Notes: a model not told the origin generated them from the letters alone. Shown: positions 47,965 through 59,890, counted from the first letter of the stretch. The stretch: DNA of 64,000 nucleotides from Piliocolobus tephrosceles (GCF_002776525.5 NC_045438.1:146422095-146486094), one strand, 5' to 3'. Program-made: numbers and translations.

Positions 47965-47975
47965 TTTTTAATTTA
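47922..47975. repeat. (TA)n followed by a long T run
   Basis: About twelve TA units are joined to a T run of about 22 that forms the tail side of the following reverse Alu. Such a tract is prone to length change and cruciform extrusion. Confidence 0.9.
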
Positions 47976-48180
47976 TTTTGAGACATGGTCTTGCTCTGTT
48001 GCCCAGGCTGGAGTGCAGTGGTGAGATCACAGCTCACTGCAGCCTCCAACTCCTAGGCTTAAACAATCCTCCCACATCAGCCTCCCAAGTAGCTGAGACC
48101 ACAGGCATGTGGCACCACATCCTGCTAATTTTTTTATTTTTTTGTAGAGGCGGAGTCTCACTATACTGCCCATGTTGGTT
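47976..48180 (-). mobile_element. AluJ-like, truncated, reverse orientation
   Basis: It begins at gagacatggtcttgctctg and stops at ctgcccatgttggtt, so the 5' arm is missing. Divergence is high. Confidence 0.9.
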
Positions 48181-49179
48181 ATATTTTTAAATGTTTCCAT
48201 GCATACAACTAATATCTACAGAGTATGTTCGATTGACAAGAAAAAAAAAAACTAGTTAGAAAGTATCAGATATGCTGCTAATATAGAAATATCATATTTG
48301 CATATAGTCCCCAGACCAAGTAACCCCCTCTGCAGAACCTAATGTTGTATATAAACTTTTTAAAGAAAGAGTATATATTTTTATTTTCTTTATTTACATA
48401 TATACATACACACATAAAAAGACAGACACACTTATGAGTGTGTGCGAGTGCGTGTGACATGCAAGAAGGGATTCTAGAAGGATGCAGAAGATGGGAAAGG
48501 TAGTACTAAAACTGGAGCACTGCTACCACCTGAATGCTGACAATAACATTTCACGCAAAACCAAAATGGACGGAGGTTTTAAAAATTAAAATTAACTTGT
48601 CTGGCAACTAGTGCATTGAAATGGAGGTTGCAAGACTGGGGGAGACATTTTCCACTCAGCCCTTGATTTGCTGTGGGGCCTACATCAAGTTGTGCTATGC
48701 CTCTGTTATAACATCTGCAAAATGGAGATAACACTTCCTGCTACCTACCTCAGAGAGCTGTTAGAAGATTAGATACCAGAAAAGAAAATCCTCAAAGCCC
48801 TTTGAGTTTCTCATAAATATAAGACATGCAATGTAATAAAACACCCGTACTGTCTACAAAAGCCCTGAGAGACTCATGGCTATAGAAATAGGAAACAGAC
48901 GCCAGCTGTACAGCATGGATGCATTCACAATCAGGGAGACTGGCTGCAGGTTCCAGTGACAAGGCAGGGAAAATAACTCTTGACATTCCATCTACTCAGA
49001 CAAGACACGCAGGAAAAGGGAGGAAAATAGTATTATTTCAGTAGAGCACCAGTAAGTGAAAAGAAGCAATCCTCACAGATAACATTCCTAATTCTTGCTT
49101 AAAAGTCTGCATCTATAAGAAGACAATCAAGTGACAACATTATACTGGTAGCCTTTAAGGTTTAGAAAAATCTCACATT
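48181..49179. other. mostly unique sequence with a MIR fragment
   Basis: Bases 48655-48775 match forward MIR weakly (gccctttgattt-like step, ctgcaaaatggagataacac, tacctcagagagctgttag). An A run lies at 48240-48251. The rest is unassigned. Confidence 0.5.
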
Positions 49180-49190
49180 AAAGTAAATTG

Positions 49191-49580
49191 GGCCAAGTAG
49201 AGTGGCTCATGCCTGTAATCCCAGCACTTTGGGAAACGGAGGTGGCAGGATCACTTGAGCCCAGTTTGAGACCAGCCTGGGCAACACAAGGAGACCCCTG
49301 TCTCTACAAACAATAACAATTTTAAAAATTAGCCAAGCATAGTGGCACACACATGTGGTGCCAGCTACTCGGGAGGCTGAGGTGGGAGGACTGCTTGAGT
49401 CCAGGAGGTCAAGTCTGCAGTGAGCTGTGATCAAGACACTGCACTCCAGCCTGGATGACAGAGCAAACCTCCGTCTCAAAAATAAAATAAAATAAAATAA
49501 AATAAAATAAAATAAAATAAAATAAANNNNNNNNNNAAATAAAATAAAATAAAATAAAATAAAATAAAATAAAATAAAAT
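49191..49580 (+). mobile_element. Alu, old, with long (AAAAT)n tail
   Basis: An AluJ/S-like body (ggccaagtagagtggctcat is the head) with a tail of about twenty AAAAT units interrupted by the 10-N gap. The duplication aaagtaaattg flanks it at 49180-49190 and 49581-49591, so the whole pentamer array belongs to the Alu tail. Confidence 0.95.
49527..49536. other. assembly gap (10 N)
   Basis: Ten N inside the AAAAT array. The flanking units are in phase, so the true array length is unknown. Confidence 0.99.
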
Positions 49581-49849
49581 AAAGTAAATTGGCTCTCTAG
49601 AGGGGTAAGGGTAATAACCCCAGAGTGAACAAAATGTAAAGAAGAGAATGCATAAATTACAGTATTTTTAATTAATTTGTACTGAAAACAAAAGCCATGC
49701 TTGACTATACATAGCCACCTAAGGAAAATAATTACTCTTGGGTCCATAAGGAAATTAGGAGAAAAATTATTAAATGTTCATCTATTCTAAGATATTCTGA
49801 ATTATGAAAAGTTTAAAATTCAAATTAATCAATTAATTAAACACATATT

Positions 49850-50400
49850 ATTATATCAAGGGTGTATTGTGAGTTACACGTCAGGTTAAAATTAAAAAGA
49901 TGAATAATATCCTTTTCCTGGTTCTCATGAACCTCAAAGTCTAGCAAGGAGAGACAGAGACAAAATAAAGTATAACACAACGTGGGAAGGGTTTGAGTCA
50001 AGTATAAACAAAGTGCTAAGGAAGAACAGGGAGAAGATGTAATTGATTCTGTATGGAAAAAACGAGGGAGAGGGGCTTAGGAAAGTCTCAGAGAATTTGA
50101 CACTTAAACAAGACTTTGCAAAATGTACAATATTTCACCCATTACAGAGCAAGGGGAAGGGGCATTTTAGATAAATAAATGGCAGCCCACATCTCAAGGC
50201 ATGTCTAGGTATGTCCGAGTTAAGTGTCACACAATGCAGATAGGCTGGAAGGGCCTGGATTGCAAGGTCTTTGTGAGGAAGGGAGCATCACAGGATGAGA
50301 TTTTTGAAAACAGACTTGGTATTTTCTACAACTCAATAAAAGAGAAGGAGGCAAGTGTACAGGAAGTGAAGGAGCAGGAGCGGGAGGTAGCCCTGGCCCC
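49850..50400 (-). mobile_element. L2 fragment
   Basis: Reverse L2: ccttttcctggttctcatga, cctcaaagtctagcaaggag, aagtgctaaggaagaacag and gaagggcctggattgcaagg are in the expected order. The 122-codon frame at 50201-50569 lies largely inside it and is not a gene. Confidence 0.72.
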
Positions 50401-50577
50401 TGGGCCTGAGACAGACCTTGGGGAAACTGACAGCATTGCTAAGGCCAGTTCTGTAGGTAGAAGTGAGGAAGATAAAGAGACAGAGAAGCGGGAAGGCGTG
50501 GTGCACCGAACCATGACTCAGAAATGGCCAGGAGTGGGACTTCCAGGAGAAGTAGCAGGCCCAACCTAGGTGGACAG

Positions 50578-51004
50578 TGTAGTACGTGGAATAATGGCCA
50601 CCAATATATCAGGTCCTAACCTCTGGGACCTGTAAATGTTACCTTCTATGCAAAGACTTTACAGATGTGATGAAGTTGAAGATCTTGAGATGGGGGGATT
50701 ATTTTGAATTATCTAGTTGGGCCTTAAATATCATTACATGTATGCTTCTAAGAAGGAGGCAGAGGCAGATTTGACTACGGATGGAAGACAGGAAGGCAAT
50801 GTGGCCATGGAGGGGGCAGATATTGGAGTGATGCAGCCACAAGCCAAGGGATGTCAGCAGTTTCTAGAAGCTGGAAGAGATAAGGAACAGATTCTGCCCC
50901 AGAGCCTCTGGCAGGAGCTCAGCCCTGTCAAAACCTAAATGTCTGTTGTTTTAAGGCACCAAGTTTGTGGTAATTTGCTACAGCAGCCAGAGGAATTTAA
51001 TACA
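50578..51004 (+). mobile_element. MLT1-type (MaLR) LTR
   Basis: Seen: ataatggccaccaatatatc, ctaacctctgggacctgtaa, tctgttgttttaaggcacc and agtttgtggtaatttgctac, the order found in MLT1 LTRs. It appears to be a solo LTR. The flanks gacag / cacag may be a decayed 5-bp duplication. Confidence 0.85.
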
Positions 51005-51071
51005 CACAGTGAAGAGTCACCCCCAGCTGTTCTTGGGTGCCACCATCACCAGTCTTGATAAGAATCATTCA

Positions 51072-51381
51072 GGCTGGGGGCAGTGACTCACGCCTATAAT
51101 CCCAGCACTTTGGAAGGCCAAGGTGGGAGGATAGCTTGAGGCCAGGAGTTTGAGACCACCCTGGGCAACAAAGCGAGACCTCATCTCAACAAAAAATAAA
51201 AATTAGCCAGGTATGGTGGTGCACGCCTGTAGTCCCAGCTACTTAGGAGGCTGAGATAGGAGGACTGCTGGAGGCCAAGAGTTCGAGGCAGCAGTGAGCT
51301 ATGATTGTACCACTGTGCTCCAGGCTGTGCAACAGAGCAAGACCCCATCTTCAAAAAAAAAAAAAGAAGAAGAAGAAGAAT
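51072..51381 (+). mobile_element. Alu, AluJ/S-like, with (GAA)n tail
   Basis: It starts at ggctgggggcagtgactcac. The A tail passes into five GAA units at 51365-51381. Confidence 0.93.
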
Positions 51382-53439
51382 TCAGATGAAAGGCACCCCA
51401 ACTGTCAAGAAGAAATTGAAGTCTAAGCTGCCACCTTAGAGGAAGACAAGATTGTTAGCCTGAGTAACTAGTCAAAATTTAGGAACAGAAACCCAGGTAT
51501 AATCCTAGACTAGGTTAATACAAGGTGGCTGGAAGAACTATAAATAGAAGCCACCAAATGACGACATGTCAGGGAAGGAAAGTGGGTCTGAATAGTAGTG
51601 GGAACAACAGGAGAGACACAGCAACCCAGAGGTCATTACTGGGCCACCAAATTTCTGGTAGGATAGTCATTTTCATTTTAAGTGCCCATTGGATAGGGGA
51701 AGAGATGAGGGAAGAATGGAAAACGTTTACCTGTACCCTGCCTCAATCAGCACTGATTCAGGAACTGGACCAGAACTAGACCACCAAATCAAAGACATCA
51801 TGGAATACAGGTGTGGGAAGATTATGGTAAAGAGATAGATGGGGCATGAAATGCTGAAAATCTTGAAATATGCTCTTCAGTCAATAACAAAAATAACATA
51901 AGGAGATCCACTTGAGAAGGGTGGGAGCAGTAGGGACTGTCCACGGTAGACTAGATAGCCCAGTAAGAAGGTGACTGAACCAGCCAGGGCTGGAGATGAT
52001 CAGGGCCGGATAGGAGAATGGGGAAATGGGGGTGAATTAGAGAAATATTTGGAAGGCATGGCAAACTGCTTGAATAGGGAATGAGTGATTGGGGAGCAGG
52101 GGACAGCAGGGAAATGAGAACAACGATCTTTGAAGCACAAAACTCAAAGGAAAAAGTGTTAAAACAGGCAGAATGAGTTTGTCTCTGGCTCTATTGAGTT
52201 CATGTGTGGGTGGGTCATGCCAGGAGTGACAGGTAGAGAGCACTGGGATTTGAAACCAGAAGAATGTCGTAAATGTTTGAACGTTTGAAAAAGTTATCTG
52301 AACTGTACTCTTTCATCTTTTTTCTGATTCATCACTATGAAAGGACCCAATGAAAGTTCCTAAAATTTTGATTTCCTAAAAACAAAATGTTTGAACTACA
52401 CTCATATTACCTACTTACAAGAAAAACCTCACATCTCCAACACTTTAAAGTAAATGCATTAAAAATTTTCTAGAGGGAGAAACAATTCTTACCATTAGCC
52501 ACTTCCTTCTTCTGTCTGTTTGTTTTGAGGACATCTGGTGAAACAGACAATGGAGAACAGCCATCCATGGGTCGCAGGGAGGTGAGAAAGATGTTCAGTA
52601 GTAACCCAGAGATGACTTGGTGATGGAAAAGAAGGCATACATTTTAAATCTGCAGAGGGCATCAAATTAGATGTGGTTGAGCAGCAAATGCAGATCCTAT
52701 AAAGAGGAAAAAAAGACCAATATGTTCACTGATATCAACTACCTGGGTAAAAAGGATCAGGAAAAAAAAATTAATGAAGATAATAGGTTTTTCTGGGGAA
52801 GAAAAGGTATGTTAATCAGATGTGAAAATGACTTGTTTTCACTTACGGCTATGGATTCTGTATCTCCCTTCACCAAAGAGCTCAGGTGGATAGTGCTACC
52901 CTATTGAAGAATGCAGGCAGCTCCCCGCTCTCGCCTGTGATTTTTCAATGCTGGTACTAGCTGAGACACGGAAATGGCTTAGAGGGAGCAACACGTGACA
53001 TTCTGGATTAGGTAGTTGGTAGGCATGACAATGTGGAAGGCAGCACAGTGTAATTCAAAGATGCAAAGGATGATGATATAATCCCCGTCCTCAAGCAATT
53101 GTGTGTGTTAAGATAAATAAAGTTCTTGGCCCAATAACAAAGACCATGGCAATGCAGAGGTAACCAAACAACACCTCTATCTTAATCAGCTGTTACATTA
53201 AAAAAAAAAAAAAATTTCACAGTGAGGAAATAAAAGACCTAAGAAAATATGTAAATAAACAAGTAAACATATGTGCAAATAGAAGTCTTATTTTTTATGA
53301 CCTATTATTGGAAACACATTTTGGTTGTCTCCAATTAAACTTTGAAGCTCAGGGAAAGTCCTGACCACATACTGCTATTCTGGAATAGAGGACAGCATCA
53401 TCAAAAACCCCAAATGTGCCCAACAATTAATGACACTGC
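51382..53439. other. Alu-free sequence, partly L2-like
   Basis: Bases 51560-52240 are purine-rich and resemble reverse L2 in places (ggctggagatgatcagggcc, tatttggaaggcatggc), but I cannot define ends. The rest is unique apart from an A15 run at 53200-53214. Confidence 0.4.
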
Positions 53440-53540
53440 CTTACATTTGCACAGTCCTTCTATGAATGCTGCCTCATATACCATTTCACTGGATCCCAAG
53501 GAGGGCAGTGTATGTGTTGACCTCCCCAAGTTTTGGGAGA
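53440..53540 (-). mobile_element. MIR/MIR3-like fragment
   Basis: Weak reverse match: ccttacatttgcacagtcct, cctcatataccatttcactg and gatcccaaggagggcag. Confidence 0.45.
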
Positions 53541-53544
53541 GGAT

Positions 53545-54520
53545 TACTCCACATTCTCTTATTTAGTACCTACTATGGTATCTAAATCATACCGAGTGAC
53601 ATAGAAACTTAGGTAACATTAATAATACCTGCCCTTAGGGAGTTATCAAAATGGACAGGTAACAGGTGTTTGCACAAGGCAAGAAATGAGAGATAAAGAA
53701 AGTGCAGGTTCTGAGTCTCTTAGTGAAGAGGTATAGATGAAGGAGGACAGGAAGACTTGAGCTGAAGCTTGAAGGATGGCAGAGAGATACCTGAGTGGAA
53801 ATTGGGTGAAGGAGATTCTAAAGCATTCAAATAAAGAATGGGCCTGGTGTCATGGTGGCTTTGACACTAAACACAAAAAGGAAATTCCTGCTGCAGAGTA
53901 GAAGATGCTGAGAACAAATCAGGAGCAGGGTCAAATGAAGACACGCTAATGGAGGAATCTGGGCTTTACTCAGAACCACTGTAAGTTTTGAATCCGGAGT
54001 GAAAAATAAAGTATGGGCTTTAGAAGCTTAGTCAGAAAGTTACCAAGGAAAGATGGGACGAAATAACCACATCGTAGAGACTGGTTAGAAGGCTGTTAGG
54101 CTAACACAGGCATGAAGCCATGAGTTCTTGACCAGGGAGATGGTTGGGAGAAAGAATACTAATGAAGAATTTAAAGGGTTTCAATGACTGTGGGGATAAG
54201 AAGGATAAAGGAGAGGAAAAAGTGAAGAAAAGCTAGGGATTACACCTCAGTAAGCAGAAGAACAAGAATATCACCAATGAGCCATTGGGAAGGAAGGAGG
54301 AAGAACCAGTTTAGGAATTCTCTTTTGAAGACACCTCAATTTGAGGTGAGGATGGTATTATAACCCAGGCGAGATATCTTCTGGAGGGGTCAGAGCAAAT
54401 GGGAACAGTCTAGACTGAAGATGGATTAGAAGTCATTATGGATGGGAGTTGAAGTCATATAGGTTTAGAGAAACTATTTAGAGAAAGAATTCAGGGGTTA
54501 AGGGCTGAGAAGATTGTGGA
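53545..54520 (-). mobile_element. L2, long 3'-region copy
   Basis: Reverse L2 in order: tagtacctactatggtatc, gagctgaagcttgaaggatg, gggctttactcagaaccac, gagactggttagaaggctg and atcaccaatgagccattgg. At nearly 1 kb it is the longest L2 copy in the window. Confidence 0.75.
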
Positions 54521-55314
54521 ATTTCTCAAACACACATCACAGCTTTTGATTTTAGTGGCAAACCATCAGGAAAAATTCTAAACCGAAGAACTTGGAAATA
54601 CTTCAGAGACGAGATCGGACTTATACAGGGGCCACAGTTCTTAAAACATCCCAAAGACAAACAATCTAACAAGCAAAAGTCATCCCAAAATATCAAACTG
54701 CCAATTTCATGGTCAGTAATGACATTAAATAGAATTCTGTGGAATCTGACGCTATAAATAAATTATGGTTCACTAATAACCTGATTTTAATCACTTAACA
54801 CCATGACAAAAAAAAAAATCCAATGTCACCAACATGTATGTAGGGTCTGATATTTTTAGCCCTCCGCTGACAACCGTAAAAAAAAAAAAACTGGCATACA
54901 TGTGTATGGTTTCCTAGAACGCTATACGCTATAAGCTTCTGTGTCAAAGAGCCACTCAAGGTTTTGAGTAAACCAGATATTCTCTTTGGTTGTTTTCAAG
55001 CTTCTGGTAGAGAACATGAAGCTAGAAGGTTTCCAAGGCTGCATAAACAGACAGAGTGTTCAGGAGCTTGGCATTGACTGGGCAGGGGAGGAATAACAAG
55101 GCTTCTGCATACATATGAAAACACGTAACAGTCAAATCCTATATCGTCCAGTTAAAGATGACCCAGTGAACATACTAGAAACAAAGATTTACGCCTCCCT
55201 TCTGCCTTACTTTCTCTCCCTCCTCCAAAAACCCGCTAAAAATGAGAAGCCACTTTTTCAAGCAATACAATCTAAAAACAATAGCTAACATTTATTTGTT
55301 ACTAATTTATTTAG
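54521..55314. other. unique AT-rich sequence
   Basis: Two short A runs occur near 54808 and 54879. No repeat or exon is recognised. Confidence 0.5.
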
Positions 55315-55530
55315 CAACGATGGCTAACACTTATTTAATACTTATTATGTAGCTGGTACTGTTCTAACCTCTTCTTATGCAGCAGGTACTATTATTACCA
55401 TTCACTCCATTTTACTTAAGGAGAAACCAAGGCACAGAGAGACAAAGGTTGCAGCCTTAGTGTACAGTGGAGCCAGGACCAGAATCCAAGCAGCCTGATT
55501 CCATTGTCTCACACTCAATTCCCCTTCTAG
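55315..55530 (-). mobile_element. MIR
   Basis: Reverse MIR: tacttattatgtagctggta, ccattttacttaaggagaaa and ggaccagaatccaagcagc. It is well preserved in the middle. Confidence 0.8.
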
Positions 55531-56070
55531 CTATACTGTTTCTCAGGCCCATGCTCCAACATGTCACCTGTTAAAAAAAAAAAAAAAAAAAAAAAGTAAA
55601 CTATTGTTTAAAGATAGCAAACACTGTCAATGACATAAGCGTTTTTGATTATTTCAAAAATCTCCAAGAGAACCAGACACAAACAAGTCCAAAGAGAGTA
55701 CAACATGCATATACACAGAAAACTTTCTGACGATAGTTTAAATAAAAAAGATTCCACTTGGCTATGAGGAAACCTTTCACCATTTTAGGGTGACCAAAAG
55801 AAAAATGAAATTAGCTGTATTAAAAGAAAAGTTGGAAGCATCCGCTCCTGAACAACTTTTCTTTTTAAGCAATTCTCCTGAAAGACTCATGTTTATCTAT
55901 CTTAGAATTTGAACCAAATACAGATTTGCTTTTGTTAGGATCACTTCAGGATTTTGTACTTACTCTCCTAATTTTTCTCTCATTTTCTGTAATTTTAGTC
56001 TAAATCTGGGTTAAAAATAATTACACAGGAATTTGGCACTTAATCCTTGGTATGCATCACAGCTTTCATT
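55531..56070. other. unique sequence with an orphan A23 run
   Basis: The A run at 55573-55595 is not attached to any recognised retroelement. The rest is AT-rich and unassigned. Confidence 0.5.
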
Positions 56071-56086
56071 AAAAACTTACGTTTCA

Positions 56087-56380
56087 GGCCAGGCGCGGTG
56101 GCTCACGCCTGTAATCCCAGCACTTTAGGAGGCCAAGGCGGGCGGATCACGAGGTCAGGAGATTGAGACCATCCTGGCTAACATGGTGAAACCCCGTCTC
56201 TACTAAAAATGCAAAAAAAAATTAGCCAGGTGTCGCGGAGGGCGCCCCAGCTACTTGGGAGGCTGAGGCAGGAGAATGCCGAGAACCCGGGAGGTGGAGC
56301 TTGCAGTGAGCCGAGATCTCGCCACTGCCCTCCAGCCTGGGCGACTGCGCGAGACTCCGTCTCAAAAAAAAAAAAAAAAA
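56087..56380 (+). mobile_element. AluY-like inserted beside an older Alu
   Basis: Young features are ggccaggcgcggtggctcac and gaggtcaggagattgagacc. A short deletion leaves gggcgccccagctac. The duplication aaaacttacgtttca / aaaccttacgtttca flanks it at 56072-56086 and 56381-56395. Confidence 0.95.
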
Positions 56381-56395
56381 AAACCTTACGTTTCA

Positions 56396-56660
56396 GCTGG
56401 GTGCAGTGGCTCACACCTGTAATCCGAGAACTTCGGGAGGCCGAGGCAGAAGGATAGCTTAAGCTCAGGAGTTTGAGACCAGGCTGGGTAGCAAGGGGAG
56501 ACCCCATCTCCACAATAAATAAACCAGGCATGGTGGTGCGTGCCTGTAGCTCCAGCTACTCAAGAGGCTGAAGTACGAGGATTGCTCGAGCCCAAGAGGC
56601 CAAGGCTACAGTGAGCCAGGATTGCACCAATGAACTCCAGGCTGAGTGAGAACCACAGCC
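56396..56660 (+). mobile_element. AluJ-like, diverged
   Basis: It begins directly after the AluY target duplication (gctgggtgcagtggctcaca). It has many substitutions and no ordinary A tail; a CT/CA array takes the tail position. Confidence 0.9.
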
Positions 56661-56709
56661 TGTCTCTCTCTCGATCTCTCTCTCTTGCTCTCGCTCTCAC
56701 TCTCTCTCT

Positions 56710-56760
<51 letters not shown>
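56661..56760. repeat. compound (CT)n(CA)n microsatellite
   Basis: Interrupted TCTC units (tctcgatctc, cttgctctcgctc) precede about 24 uninterrupted CA units at 56712-56760. It occupies the tail position of the AluJ. Confidence 0.95.
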
Positions 56761-56762
<2 letters not shown>

Positions 56763-56769
56763 CCCTGAT

Positions 56770-57443
56770 GTTCAACCTGTCTTTGCGAAGAACAGATTTT
56801 AATTGAAGACGCTTACAACTAAGAATCCAGTTAATTGTATTATTGATTCTCCTAACATTTCTCCAGATCCAGTGTTGTTGTCTAATTTTATCTATAAGGC
56901 GGCATATTTATTTGTCATCTTATTTCAAAACGTAGAGTTAAAGAAAATGCTCCTAAACATAGCTATTGAAAGGCAGAGAAAAAAGCAACCAAGGATTTTT
57001 TGAAGAAATGGTATTTTCCACGTGATTCTCATTCAAATATGGGCAGAGGAAGATACAATTTTTGGAGTCAATCTCCCGTGACCCTGTGATGATCCAGAGG
57101 CTGACAACACAGAACACAGATACCAGGTCCGTCCACAGGGTTCTACCAGGCCAAATTGTCACAGAAGGGTTTTAAGAGCAGGGTGCTAGAAACAGCAATA
57201 AAACCTTTATCAACAGCTGCCGGAGGGGTTGAACCTTACCTCACCCCAACCACGTGTGTATTGTTACACAAGGTCCTAGTGAATCCTTCCTTCAGTGCCA
57301 TGATGGTGTGGAGAGCGTTGCATGAAATGGGTGGCCACACTGCTCTCTCCCCAGCCACACACCTCTAACAGTGCTAATGCCCAAAAGCAATTACCATCCA
57401 GGTGGGCAGCATCCTAATATAGTCAGATACCTAAGATGAACAA
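56770..57443. other. unique sequence
   Basis: No repeat is recognised. The frames at 56803-57003 and 57156-57368 lack motif or splice support. Confidence 0.5.
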
Positions 57444-57454
57444 GCAAAAATACT

Positions 57455-57756
57455 TTTTTTTTTTTTTTTTTTAATTAAAGACAGAGTCTTGCTCTGTTGC
57501 CAGGCTGGAGTGCAATGGTGCAATCTCGGCTCACTACAACCTCCCACTCCTGGGTTCAAACAATTCTACTGCCTCAGCTTTGCAAATAGCTGGGATTATA
57601 GGCAGGCACCACCATGCCCAGCTAATTTTTGTATTTTTAGTAGAGACAGGGTTTCACCATGTTGGCCAGGATGGTCTCCATCTCCTGACCTCATGATCCA
57701 GCCTCCTCAGCCTCCCGAAGTGCTGGGATTATAGGTGTGAGCCACCACGCCTGGCC
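57455..57756 (-). mobile_element. Alu, full length, reverse orientation
   Basis: The T run is followed by aattaaagacagagtcttgc and the head ends at cacgcctggcc. Decayed flanks gcaaaaatact / gcaaaaagact lie at 57444-57454 and 57760-57770. Confidence 0.94.
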
Positions 57757-57923
57757 ACTGCAAAAAGACTTTCAAACTCAGCGTCAATGAGAACAACAGG
57801 AGCCAGAAGCTCAGCATTCAAAACAACAACAAAACAAACATGGAACGAGTTCCCATCAGTAGCTTTAGGAAGGCATGAAATTTTAGGACTTCTCTGTACT
57901 TTTAAAATCTTAGCTACTTAGAT

Positions 57924-58265
57924 CAGCAGACCCAAAATTTTTGGCACCAGGGACCAGTTTCATGAAAGACAATTTTTCCACGGATGGCAGTGGAGGCCAG
58001 GGGATGGTTTTGGAATGAAACTATTCCATCTCAGATCATCAGGCATTATTCATATTATCATAAGGATCATGCAACCTAGATCCCTGGCATGCGCAGTTCA
58101 CAATAGGGTTAGTGCTGCTATGAGAATCTAATGCCGCCTTTGATCAGACAGGAGGCGGAGCTCAGGCAGTAATGCTCGCCCACCCCTCATCTCCTGCTGT
58201 GCGGCTCAGTTCCTAACAGGCCACAAACTGGTACTGGTTCACGGCCCAGGGGTTGAGGACCCCTG
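57924..58265 (-). mobile_element. MER1B-like (hAT-Charlie) DNA transposon
   Basis: On the minus strand it starts CAGGGGTCCTCAACCCC and includes CTGTTAGGAACTGAGCCGC and GGAGCTCCGCCTCCTG-type steps; the plus strand shows tgacaggagg-like caggaggcggagctcag. The 8-bp flanks acttagat / gcctagat (57916-57923, 58266-58273) agree at six positions, as expected for an old hAT duplication. Confidence 0.88.
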
Positions 58266-58345
58266 GCCTAGATCTATGCCTGCAGGAATAAAAGAAAAAA
58301 AAAGCTGCAGGCAGATTTAAGTAACATAAAGCTTCCCTTAAATCA

Positions 58346-58624
58346 TACTTCTGGGCAGTGGCTCATGCCTGTAATTCCAGCCCTTTGGGAGGCCAAGATG
58401 GGCAGATCATTTGAGGTCAGAAGTTCAAAACCAGCCTGGCCACCATGGTGAGACCTCTGTCTCTACTAAAAATACAAAAATTAGCCGGGTGTGGTGGTGC
58501 ATGCCTGTAATCCCAGCTACTTGGGAGGCTGAGACATGGGAATCGCTTGAGCTTGGAAGGCAGAGGCTGCAGTGAGCTGAGATCATACCACCTCACTCCA
58601 GCCTGGGAGATTCCATCTCAAAAA
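58346..58624 (+). mobile_element. Alu, slightly 5'-truncated
   Basis: The head is missing its first bases (cttctgggcagtggctcat). A deletion near the end gives cagcctgggagattcc. The tail leads into ATC repeats. Confidence 0.92.
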
Positions 58625-58650
58625 ATCATCATCATCATCATCATCATCAT
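58622..58650. repeat. (ATC)n microsatellite at an Alu tail
   Basis: About eight ATC units end in catactt. The sequence aaatcatactt also precedes the Alu (58339-58349), so the triplets probably grew from the tail-target junction. Confidence 0.9.
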
Positions 58651-59038
58651 ACTTTTTTCTTATCGTTCTCTTCTTCCAAAATGTTTCTTAATGTTTCATC
58701 CTACATGGAGCAATGGAAGCCAGTGCTTTTCAAACAGCATTACACAGAAAACTAGCATGCAGAATAGCTATTCGTGAGTATTCTGGGAAGCAGTATGTGT
58801 TCAAAGTGTGAGAGACATGGCATGCTATGATTCTACCTCCTTGGGAGTGCATAGTTATGTATTAGCAAATTCAGGACTGTGAGAAGTCCATGTACACTTT
58901 GTGAACTATGAAGTTGCCTACACTTACGTGATCACAGAACGCATTTTCACAAATCACTTTGTGGGATAACTGGGCTGCAGAGAATACAGTGGAGGAAATG
59001 TTGCTCTACACCCCAGTGCTTACCATTCAAGACTTAAC
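58651..59038. other. unique sequence
   Basis: Nothing is recognised in this interval. Confidence 0.5.
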
Positions 59039-59049
59039 AATCTGACCCT

Positions 59050-59341
59050 GGCCAGGTGCGTTGGCTCACGCCTGTAATCCCAGCACTTTGGGAGGCCAAG
59101 GCGGGCGAATCACAAGGTCAGGAGATCGAGATTTTCCTGGCTAACACAATGAAACCCTTTCTCTACTAAAATTACAAAAAATTAGCCAGGCAAGGTGGCG
59201 GGTGCCTGTAGTCCCAGCTACTCGGGAGGCTGAGGCAGGAGAATGACCTGAACCCAGGAGGCGGAGCTTGCAGTGAGCCAAGATCGTGCCACTGCACTCC
59301 AGCCTGGGCGACAAAGTGAGACTCTGTCTCAAAAAAAAAAA

Positions 59342-59372
<31 letters not shown>

Positions 59373-59382
59373 CAAAAAACAA
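59050..59382 (+). mobile_element. AluY/S-like with A(n)(CA)n tail
   Basis: The tail is an A28 run followed by nine CA units. The duplication aatctgaccct / aatctgacccc lies at 59039-59049 and 59383-59393, so the CA repeat is part of the inserted tail. Confidence 0.95.
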
Positions 59383-59559
59383 AATCTGACCCCAATTATT
59401 CTTAACCATATTCAACAACAAACATTCACAATTCTGATGTGTCCTGGGGATCTTACATACCAGTTTTCCCTAGAGAAAATCTCTCCTCTGGTCAAGTTCA
59501 TCTCCTTTCCATGTCCTAAACAGACAGTGGTTCCAATGTTCTGTTCACACACTCCCCGT

Positions 59560-59890
59560 GCTAGAATTTCTACCTTCAATCATTTTGTTCAATTTACTCC
59601 TTCAACACTTGAGATAAAATCCCACCTCCTACGAGACTCTTCCACATAATGCCATCTTTCTTTCCCTGGAATAAGCCACCCCAAACACAACGGTACTTGC
59701 TTGGGATTCACCTGTCTCTGTAGTATTATAAGTCCCTATTTGCCGTACGTATGTCTGGTCCCCCAGCTACCCATGGACTGGCTGAGAGCAGGCTCTAAGC
59801 TCTTAGTTTCTTCCTACAATATTTAATACATGATATTTTCCTCCAACACAGCAGATACTCCATACATAAGTGCTGGTGGATTAGGAAACG
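59560..59890 (+). mobile_element. L2 3' end
   Basis: Forward L2 order: ttgagataaaatcccacctc, atgccatctttctttccct, gagagcaggctctaagctc and cagatactccatacataagt. Confidence 0.65.

Noticed and set aside
50201..50569. 122-codon plus frame rich in E and K
   Set aside because: It sits mostly in a reverse L2 copy; the charged composition follows from the purine-rich repeat.
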